Shown piece after piece: positions 1 through 5,228 of a stretch of 6,695 bases of DNA (position 1 is its first letter; every line of letters starts with the position of its first letter). This DNA is from Bacteriovoracaceae bacterium UBA2428 (GTDB lineage Bacteria; Bdellovibrionota; UBA2428), in NCBI GenBank assembly GCA_002343545.1, contig DDRA01000140.1, positions 1-6,695 on the forward strand, written 5' to 3'. The position numbers and the translations under genes are program-made. The notes beneath the pieces are model-generated. The model saw only the letters and a program-made list of their open reading frames with translations. It was not told the origin of the DNA and searched no databases.

Positions 1-1581
1 GTAACCGTGGTCCGGGAGCATACGTGAGGTCCTCTGCACCCAGCTGCCGGCCGGCCCCTTGTCGCACTGGAAGTGCGCGTAGCAACGCTTCTCGTCGCAG
101 GACATCGAACCCGGCAGCGACTCGCCGCCGGCCTGCTCGCAGGTGAGCGTGGTGCCGTTCGGCTGCTTACGGTCCTTGGCCTGGATCTCGAGCCCGTTGA
201 CCTTGTTCACGCAGCGGCGGGCGCCGCCGTTGAAGGGGTTGTACTCGGCGCCGGGCACGTTTTCGAGCTCCTGCAGCTTCTGGATGCAGTCCTTACGCAG
301 GTTGCTCCAAGCTTCGGTCGGGCACAGGAAGTCGTAGAGGACTTCGCGGAACTCGGCTTCGTTCTTCGTGACGAGTGGGCGGGTCGAGACCCAACCGCGC
401 AGCGAGCGCGCCATCCGACGGTAGCAGTCGTCGGTGCGCAAGCCGTCCGGACCGACCGGGGAGTCGTAGTTACAGAAGAACTTGTAGAAGCCCAAACCCA
501 GCGAGTAGGAGCCCCAGGCACCGTTCGTGTAGGGAACGTTGTCGGGCTTCATGCGGATGCAACCGCCCTCGGGCGTTTTGCCCCCCGCGGCGTTGTAGCA
601 GTTGACCGGGCGGCCGAACGAGAGGTCGTTCGACTGGGCTTCGGAACCCGTCTTCGGGAAGCGATCGCCCTCGTGGTAGAACTGCCCGCTCGAGTGCAAG
701 CGCTGCATGTCCGTCGCGGTGAGCGAGCCCGACACGGGGATCGACCACATCTTGGAGAGCGCCGAAGCGCCTTCCAAAGCCGAGTTACAGCCGTAGAGGA
801 TCGCGTAGGAGTCCTTCGTGAAGTTCGGCTTCAGCTTGGCGATGCCCGTAGTGTGCATGCCCATCCGTTCGCCGTGCAGGGCCAGGCCCGTGCGCGCGCC
901 CTGGTGACCGAAAAGGTGCATACTGTCGATCGCCTTGAAGGTCAGGAGGAACTTGACGAGGTCCGCGCCCGAAAGCGCGGTTTGGTCGAAGAGGCCCGGG
1001 CTCGGCTCGCGGAAGAGCAGCAAGCCGGCGCCGAAGATATGCTCTTCTTCGTTCGCGCGGAAACGCGTGTAGCGCTCTTGCGACTTCAGCTGAACTTCCG
1101 ATTGGAAGGCATTGTACTCGCGCTGCAGGTCCTGCGCGCGGAACTGGGCTTCGCGAATCCGGCGGTCGAATTCCGAGCGGCCGAAGAAATCCCGGCGCGC
1201 GTTCTGGCTCTGGGCGCGAAGCTGCTGAACCTCGAGGTTCGCGGCGTCGATCCCCTTCTTGATTTCTTCGAGTTTCTTGGCGTCGACTTTGCGGACGCCG
1301 CCGGCCTTCTCGCGGGCCACGAACATGACGATCTGCGAGTCGGGATAGATGGCCCGATACAGCTTCGCCGTCGAGGCCGCCGCTTGCATGGACAAGTTGC
1401 CCCTCTGGTCGAGCAGCTCATCCGCGATGCCCACGATAAAGATGTGGGTCGGCTTGTTAGGGTTGACGGCGCGCAGTTGCCCGTCCGCATGCGGTACGGA
1501 GCCGATAAAATAGCCTTGCGCCCAAACGGGTAGACTCAGGGCGCAGGCCAACGCCAATGCGGGACGTAGGAAATTCTTCAA
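1..1581 (-). CDS. Exported cysteine-rich protein with a probable caspase-like (clan CD) fold; 3' end outside window
   Basis: The frame is open for 527 codons from a TTG start and runs off the left edge without a stop, so the C-terminus is missing. Residues 1-21 form a signal peptide: basic MKNFLR, a hydrophobic core, and a signal-peptidase site after VWA, so the protein should be exported. Residues 46-52 (HIFIVGI) and 83-89 (QIVMFVA) look like core beta strands. Residues about 100-176 are charged and helical, probably coiled coil. Residues 205-290 resemble the second half of a caspase-type fold: strand SMHLFGHQG with candidate catalytic His226, then strand AILYGCNSA with candidate Cys265. The LYGCN motif recalls DUF4347, and more distantly C80 and CHAT proteins. 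From residue 328 on there are eleven more cysteines, suggesting disulfides. I do not recognise a named family. Protease activity is inference; a non-catalytic adhesin or envelope role is possible. It is transcribed divergently from the folate block. Confidence 0.85.
   Translation of the reverse strand, partial: MKNFLRPALALACALSLPVWAQGYFIGSVPHADGQLRAVNPNKPTHIFIVGIADELLDQRGNLSMQAAASTAKLYRAIYPDSQIVMFVAREKAGGVRKVDAKKLEEIKKGIDAANLEVQQLRAQSQNARRDFFGRSEFDRRIREAQFRAQDLQREYNAFQSEVQLKSQERYTRFRANEEEHIFGAGLLLFREPSPGLFDQTALSGADLVKFLLTFKAIDSMHLFGHQGARTGLALHGERMGMHTTGIAKLKPNFTKDSYAILYGCNSALEGASALSKMWSIPVSGSLTATDMQRLHSSGQFYHEGDRFPKTGSEAQSNDLSFGRPVNCYNAAGGKTPEGGCIRMKPDNVPYTNGAWGSYSLGLGFYKFFCNYDSPVGPDGLRTDDCYRRMARSLRGWVSTRPLVTKNEAEFREVLYDFLCPTEAWSNLRKDCIQKLQELENVPGAEYNPFNGGARRCVNKVNGLEIQAKDRKQPNGTTLTCEQAGGESLPGSMSCDEKRCYAHFQCDKGPAGSWVQRTSRMLPDHGY
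1519..1581 (-). other. Sec signal peptide of the exported caspase-like protein
   Basis: The 21 residues read MKNFLRPALALACALSLPVW then A. Positive charge at Lys2 and Arg6 is followed by a hydrophobic stretch at residues 7-17. The small-residue pattern V-W-A before Gln22 fits signal peptidase I cleavage between residues 21 and 22. Cys13 sits inside the hydrophobic core and is not followed by a lipobox-style cleavage context, so a lipoprotein is less likely. The peptide also supports the TTG start, since no other in-frame start lies nearby. Confidence 0.85.
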
Positions 1582-1586
1582 ATGAC

Positions 1587-1592
1587 ACCTCC
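1587..1592 (-). promoter_or_regulatory. Strong Shine-Dalgarno that fixes a TTG start
   Basis: Read on the minus strand, this is GGAGGT followed by five bases (GTCAT) and then TTG at 1581-1579. The near-perfect anti-16S match at correct spacing, together with the signal peptide that follows, makes TTG the start. No in-frame ATG, GTG or TTG occurs in the codons just upstream (CAT, TGT, AGG, TGG, TTT, GAG). Confidence 0.85.
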
Positions 1593-1649
1593 AAAACTCG
1601 AATCACGGGTCTGGGAGCAAGAGGCGTGCACGGGGGGCCGCCGCGTCAG

Positions 1650-1665
1650 CTACGCTTAAACGTAG
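1650..1665. repeat. 16-base near-palindrome in the divergent spacer, candidate operator
   Basis: CTACG and CGTAG flank a CTTAAA centre, giving a 16-base near-palindrome with only one mismatched pair around a TTAA core. It lies in the 164-base spacer between the divergent exported-protein gene and the thioesterase-folate operon, 68 bases from the minus-strand start and 80 bases from the plus-strand ATG. That is a plausible place for a dimeric regulator to bind. A run-free hairpin this short is unlikely to be a terminator. Function is inference; short palindromes also arise by chance. Confidence 0.35.
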
Positions 1666-1729
1666 ACCTCGTCCAGAAAGCGCCTCGTCAAAGCCTGATC
1701 GGGACGTTTTTTGTTAACGCCCGTCGCGA

Positions 1730-1735
1730 TATAGT
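1730..1735 (+). promoter_or_regulatory. Candidate -10 box (TATAGT) for the thioesterase-folate operon
   Basis: TATAGT matches the TATAAT consensus at five of six positions and lies ten bases before the ATG at 1746. Transcription would then begin within about four to six bases of the start codon, giving a leaderless or nearly leaderless message. This fits the absence of a Shine-Dalgarno before that ATG. No good -35 hexamer lies at 16-18 bases upstream: that position is a T run, and TTGTTA at 1711-1716 leaves only 13 bases. The call is therefore tentative. Confidence 0.35.
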
Positions 1736-1745
1736 CGGTCGTCAT

Positions 1746-2174
1746 ATGATCTGGAAAACTCCGAACTTGACCCTGGCCGGCCTCAATCAACGGGGCCAAG
1801 GAACCCTCGTTTCCACGCTCGGCATCGAGATCACCGAAATCGGTCCGGACTTCCTGCGGGGCCGCATGCCCGTGGACGCCCGCACCATCCAGCCCATCGG
1901 GCTATTGCACGGGGGCGCCAACGTTGCCCTGGCCGAAACGCTCGCTTCGATCGCCGGCAATTGCGCCGTGGACCCCAAGACGAGCTACATCGTCGGCCAG
2001 GAAATCAACGCCAACCATATCCGCTCCGTGCGCAGCGGCTGGGTCGAGGGCACCGCGCGAGCGCTCCACCTCGGATCGCGTAGCCAGGTCTGGGAAATCA
2101 AGATCGAACAGGGCGGCAAACTTCTTTGCGTGAGCCGCATGACGGCGGCCGTGCTCGACAAGGCCACCCCGTGA
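1746..2174 (+). CDS. Hotdog-fold acyl-CoA thioesterase, YdiI/MenI (PaaI-like) type
   Basis: The 142-residue protein has the usual length for this family and begins MIWK, as E. coli YdiI does. That selects the ATG at 1746 over an upstream extension that reads through the intergenic spacer. Residues 41-64 carry the family signature: MPVD, then QPIGLLHGGA and ALAE. Gln49, His55 and Glu64 align with Gln48, His54 and the catalytic Glu63 of YdiI. A second conserved block is LHLGSRSQVWEI near residues 99-110. Such enzymes hydrolyse acyl- or aroyl-CoA thioesters in the cytosol. YdiI acts on 1,4-dihydroxy-2-naphthoyl-CoA in menaquinone synthesis but also on other substrates, so the substrate here is open. 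Its stop overlaps the folB start by four bases (GTGA), so it is the first gene of the folate operon. No Shine-Dalgarno is visible. Confidence 0.92.
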   Translation: MIWKTPNLTLAGLNQRGQGTLVSTLGIEITEIGPDFLRGRMPVDARTIQPIGLLHGGANVALAETLASIAGNCAVDPKTSYIVGQEINANHIRSVRSGWVEGTARALHLGSRSQVWEIKIEQGGKLLCVSRMTAAVLDKATP

Positions 2175-2545
2175 AGATCGGCCACGCGCGCATCGAGGTG
2201 CTCGACCTCAGGCTCTCGGTCCACCTCGGTTGGACCGACGAGGAACGCGCGCGGCCCCAAGAAGTCTCGATCGATTGTCGGATCGACTTTGCCCGGCCTC
2301 CGGCGGGAGCCGCGAGCGACGAACTCGCGGATACGGTCTGCTACGGAGAGCTCTGCGAGCTCTTCCGGGCGAAGGCCGCCTCGCGTCCTTTTCGTCTTAT
2401 CGAAGCGCTCGCCCGTGCGCTCGCGGAAGCCGCGCTACCGCGTCTCGGCGTGGGCACCCGCTACGAGATTTCCGTAACGAAGCTTCATCCGCCGGTCGAC
2501 GGCCTCAAGGGCGGCGCCCGCTACACGGAAGGCGGCACGCTTTGA
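2171..2545 (+). CDS. folB: Dihydroneopterin aldolase (FolB)
   Basis: The 124-residue protein has normal length for FolB, which converts 7,8-dihydroneopterin to 6-hydroxymethyl-7,8-dihydropterin and glycolaldehyde. The N-terminus (VKIGHARIEVLDL, then GWTDEER and QEVSIDCRID) is the typical first strand and loop. CYGEL at 57-61 contains the conserved Tyr58, RLIEALA at 75-81 contains the conserved Glu78, and VTKLHPP at 102-108 contains the conserved Lys104. These correspond to the Tyr, Glu and Lys of the FolB active site. The GTG start at 2171 overlaps the thioesterase stop by four bases and has AAGG seven bases upstream. An in-frame TTG at 2126 would add 15 residues that do not look like FolB. 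The stop overlaps the next start by four bases. FolX-type epimerase activity cannot be excluded, but the folK-folP neighbour favours the aldolase. Confidence 0.92.
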   Translation: MKIGHARIEVLDLRLSVHLGWTDEERARPQEVSIDCRIDFARPPAGAASDELADTVCYGELCELFRAKAASRPFRLIEALARALAEAALPRLGVGTRYEISVTKLHPPVDGLKGGARYTEGGTL

Positions 2546-3867
2546 AGTACGTCCTGGGCCTCGGATCCAACCTGGGCCCTTCCCTCGCGACCTTTCGTCG
2601 CGTCGTTCCGGAGCTGGCGCGCCTAGGCATCCGGACCTTAAGGCTTTCCCCGCTCTACGAATCCGAAGCCATGCTGCCCATGGGCGACGACCGGCCGGAA
2701 TGGCGGCGCCCCTTCTTGAACGCCGCGATCCTCTGCGAAAGCGACCGGGATCCGCGAGCGCTGCTCGCCGCGGCGAAAGAATGCGAAGCGTGCCTCGGAC
2801 GCCAGTCCCGCGAGCGCTGGGCGCCGCGCGAGATCGACATCGACATTCTCTGGTGGGAAGGCGGCGGCTTCGACGTGCCGGAACTTCGGATCCCGCACGT
2901 CGGCCTTTCGGCGCGTCCCTTCGCACTACTGCCGGCGGCGGACGTCTGGCCCCCGGCTTTCGCGGCCGATCTCGCGTCGCGGAGCGAATGGAAGAACGCC
3001 AAGATCGACCGCGTCCCGTACCGCACCCGCCGCGCGCGCAAGAGCTGGACCGAGATCGTGGGCGTGCTCAACGTCACGCCGGATTCCTTTTCGGACGGCG
3101 GGATGTGCTTCGACCCGGCCCAAGCCCTCAAGCAGGCGCGGCGCCTCGTCGCCGACGGCGCAAGTATCTTGGACGTCGGGGCCGAGTCCACCCGCCCCGG
3201 CGCCCGCGCGCTCGAGCCCGGCGAGGAATGGGCGCGCCTCGAACCCGTGCTCATCGCCTTGCTTCGCGAGCGGCACGGAAGTCCCGAGCCTTTCCGCGTC
3301 TCCGTGGACACACGCCACCCCGAAACGGCCGCGCGCGCGCTTCTCGCCGGCGTCGACTGGATCAACGACGTGAGCGGACTGCAGAATCCCGCGATGATCC
3401 GCGTCCTGCGCGAAAGCGATTGCCCCATCGTCATCATGCACAGCCTGAGCGTGCCCGCGGATCCGTCGCTCACGCTCCCCGAGGACGAAGACCCCGTCCA
3501 AGAAATCGAGCGCTGGACGCACGACATCTTGGAAGCCCTCAAAGACGCGGGAATCTTTCGCCGCCGGCTTATCCTCGACCCGGGTCTCGGTTTCGGCAAA
3601 ACGCTGCCGCAGAACTGGGAAGTCGTGCGCCGGCTCGCCGAGCTTCATCGCTTCGAGTTACCGCTTTACGTGGGGCACTCGCGCAAATCTTTCTTGGCCG
3701 CCGCCACCGATGCGCCCGCGAGCGGACGCGACTTGGAGAGCGCCGTGCTTTCGACCCGCCTCGCGGCGAGCGGAGCCGCTTACTTGCGCGTCCATGACGT
3801 CGCCGCCACGGAGCGCGCGCTCGCGACGTGGGCGTGGAGCGACGGCGTCGTGAGGCTCCATGACTGA
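2542..3867 (+). CDS. folKP: Bifunctional HPPK-DHPS: 6-hydroxymethyl-dihydropterin pyrophosphokinase fused to dihydropteroate synthase
   Basis: This 441-residue cytosolic enzyme joins two successive folate steps. Residues 1 to about 160 are FolK: GSNLG at 8-12, RWAPREIDIDIL at 92-103 with the Mg-binding Asp99 and Asp101, and IPHVGLSARPFALLP at 117-131. Residues about 170-441 are FolP: GVLNVTPDSFSDGG at 174-187, DVGAESTRPGA at 211-221, SVDT with Asp256, WINDVSG with Asn275, LDPGLGFGKT at 345-354, SRKSF with Lys382, and RVHD with Arg416 and His418. The linker at 148-168 is basic. The TTG start at 2542 has GGAAGG nine bases upstream, overlaps the folB stop (TTGA), and places GSNLG at its normal distance from the N-terminus. 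FolP lacks the usual MH-x-x-G-x-P; it has MHS followed by an acidic loop at 301-318. Fused FolKP is known elsewhere, for example in Chlamydia. Confidence 0.95.
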   Translation: MKYVLGLGSNLGPSLATFRRVVPELARLGIRTLRLSPLYESEAMLPMGDDRPEWRRPFLNAAILCESDRDPRALLAAAKECEACLGRQSRERWAPREIDIDILWWEGGGFDVPELRIPHVGLSARPFALLPAADVWPPAFAADLASRSEWKNAKIDRVPYRTRRARKSWTEIVGVLNVTPDSFSDGGMCFDPAQALKQARRLVADGASILDVGAESTRPGARALEPGEEWARLEPVLIALLRERHGSPEPFRVSVDTRHPETAARALLAGVDWINDVSGLQNPAMIRVLRESDCPIVIMHSLSVPADPSLTLPEDEDPVQEIERWTHDILEALKDAGIFRRRLILDPGLGFGKTLPQNWEVVRRLAELHRFELPLYVGHSRKSFLAAATDAPASGRDLESAVLSTRLAASGAAYLRVHDVAATERALATWAWSDGVVRLHD

Positions 3868-5167
3868 CGCTTGGTACGAACGTTACCGCGCCTACGTGCG
3901 CGAGCTCGAAGGCACCGGCGTCTTCCCCGAAAAGGAGCCCAACCTGCGCGCCATGCGCGAAGGGCTCGCGCGCCTCCAACTGCCGCTGCGGCCCGAACGC
4001 ACGATCGTCGTCGCCGGCACGAACGGCAAGGGCACGACGTGCGCCGCCCTCGAGGCTCTGCTGCGCGCGGAAGGCCAGCGCGTGGGCTTCTACAGCTCGC
4101 CCCACCTCGTCGAGACGACGGAGCGATTTCGGCTCGACGGCGCGGACCTCTCGCCCGAGCTTTTCTGCCGCGCCTTCGAGGCCGTCCGCGACGCGGGTCG
4201 CGGCTTGCCGCTCACGCACTTCGAGATCCTGACGCTCATGGCGGCTTGGCTCTTCTATTCGGGGCACGCGACCCGTCCGGTCGACTGGGCCGTCTTCGAG
4301 GTCGGTCTCGGCGGGCTCTGGGACGCGACGAACGCGATTCCGCACGACTTCGCCGTCATCGCGAGCCTCGGCATCGACCACGAAAAATTCCTGGGCCGTG
4401 ACCTCGTTTCGATCGCGCGCAACAAGTTCGGCATCGTGGGGCCGGGAGCCCGCGTCGTGCACGCCCGCTTTCCCTCGCCCGAAGTGCAAGCGCTCGCCGC
4501 GAGCACGGCCGCGCAAACGCAAAGCCGCTGGAGCCAAGCCCCCGCGGCAAGCTGGTCGCCCGCGGCCGCGACGAGCGTGAACGAATCCTTGCGCCGCCCC
4601 GCCCGCCTGCGTACGGCGTGGGGCGAATGCGAGGCCCCGTTACCGGGCCAACGCGGGGCCGATAACCTTTCCCTCGCCGCCGCGACTTTCGAGGCGATCG
4701 GCTACGACGCCAAACTCCGGCTCCCCGCGTTGGCCGCCATGCGGTGGTCCGGCCGCTTCGAGGTCCTTCCGCTCGAAGGCGAGCGTCTCTTGGTCTTGTC
4801 CGGCGACCACAACGTCGCGGGCCTCGAAAGCCTCGTCGAAATCCTGGATGCCTACTCACTCCGCACCCTGCGCGCCGTCGTCGGCATCAGCCAAGACAAA
4901 GACGCCGACGGAATCCTGACGCGCCTCACGCAATCCCGCGCCGTCACCCTGCATCTCACGGAAAGCCCCTTCAAGGGCCGCCGCTTAGCCGACTACGGCC
5001 CCTGGCTCGACCGCGCCGCCTCCAGCAACCCCGACCCCGCCACCGCGCTCTGGCAAGCGATCGACGCCTCCGCGCCGGGCGAAGTGATCCTCGTCACGGG
5101 ATCGCTGTATTTGGTTGGCGCGGTGAAGCACGAATTCGTGTATCGATCTCCAATTAGAGACAAGTAA
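3860..5167 (+). CDS. folC: Folylpolyglutamate synthase / dihydrofolate synthase (FolC)
   Basis: The 435-residue protein belongs to the Mur-ligase superfamily and adds L-glutamate to dihydropteroate or to folates using ATP. Visible motifs are the P-loop GTNGKGTT at 53-60, SPHL at 80-83 with ERFR at 88-91, FEVGLGGLWDATN at 146-158, SLGIDHEKFLG at 169-179, ARNKFGIV at 186-193 with the probable carbamylated Lys189, GADNLSLA at 266-273, GRFE at 298-301, SGDHN at 314-318, and VTGSLYLVG at 412-420. The family usually has DGAHN at the fifth-last of these, so Ser-Gly-Asp is a variant. The ATG overlaps the folKP stop by eight bases, and TGAGG lies four bases upstream, indicating tight coupling. Whether it also makes dihydrofolate depends on there being no separate enzyme elsewhere. 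The final 10-12 codons (from about TTC GTG TAT) change to AT-rich usage, so the extreme C-terminus may have been replaced. Confidence 0.93.
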   Translation: MTDAWYERYRAYVRELEGTGVFPEKEPNLRAMREGLARLQLPLRPERTIVVAGTNGKGTTCAALEALLRAEGQRVGFYSSPHLVETTERFRLDGADLSPELFCRAFEAVRDAGRGLPLTHFEILTLMAAWLFYSGHATRPVDWAVFEVGLGGLWDATNAIPHDFAVIASLGIDHEKFLGRDLVSIARNKFGIVGPGARVVHARFPSPEVQALAASTAAQTQSRWSQAPAASWSPAAATSVNESLRRPARLRTAWGECEAPLPGQRGADNLSLAAATFEAIGYDAKLRLPALAAMRWSGRFEVLPLEGERLLVLSGDHNVAGLESLVEILDAYSLRTLRAVVGISQDKDADGILTRLTQSRAVTLHLTESPFKGRRLADYGPWLDRAASSNPDPATALWQAIDASAPGEVILVTGSLYLVGAVKHEFVYRSPIRDK

Positions 5168-5228
5168 TCAGCACGACTCATCGCGCCAACTGTCTAATGT
5201 TTCTATTGAAGCGCGACGATAGAGAAAC
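5100..5228. other. Sharp base-composition boundary at the 3' end of folC
   Basis: GC content falls from 43 of 60 bases at 5041-5100 to 28 of 60 at both 5101-5160 and 5161-5220, and it stays low to the right edge. The change begins inside folC, after the conserved TGSLYLVG codons; the terminal codons CGA, TCT, CCA, ATT and AGA are of a type rare in the preceding 5 kb. This looks like the edge of an acquired or recombined segment that supplied the present folC stop. No direct repeat, tRNA end or integrase gene is visible at the junction. The spacer 5168-5228 contains no rho-independent terminator. Confidence 0.6.
5193..5198 (+). promoter_or_regulatory. Weak candidate -10 box (TCTAAT) upstream of the PilZ-FeeM gene
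   Basis: TCTAAT matches TATAAT at five of six positions and lies in the 61-base spacer between folC and the next gene, 30 bases before its ATG. I see no matching -35 box in front of it. The gene could equally be read through from folC, since no terminator separates them. Confidence 0.22.

Noticed and set aside
73..1533. A 486-codon open frame on the plus strand
   Set aside because: It lies antisense to the minus-strand gene, whose frame is open over the same span and has a strong Shine-Dalgarno, a signal peptide and coherent domains. The plus-strand translation is Arg/Ala/Val-rich with no recognisable motif, as expected from a mirrored GC-rich gene.
1659..1691. TTGACG at 1691-1686 (minus strand) as a -35 box for the exported-protein gene
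   Set aside because: At normal spacing the -10 position reads GGTCTA or GTCTAC. The better TACGTT is 21 bases away, so the pair is too weak to call.
1557..1745. An N-terminal extension of the thioesterase starting at 1557
   Set aside because: The added 63 residues have no hotdog-family character and read through the promoter spacer and into the start region of the divergent gene. The family begins at MIWK.
2655..3648. Long minus-strand and alternative-frame open stretches across folKP
   Set aside because: They are Arg/Ser/Ala-rich shadows of the fused folKP gene, which has complete catalytic motifs in its own frame.
3569..4537. A 322-codon minus-strand frame across the folKP-folC junction
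   Set aside because: It is antisense to two well-supported genes and has no family motif or start context.
5181..5216. Inverted repeat TCGCGC / GCGCGA in the spacer after folC, considered as a terminator
   Set aside because: The arms are only six bases, the loop is 24 bases, and no T run follows, so it is not a convincing terminator.
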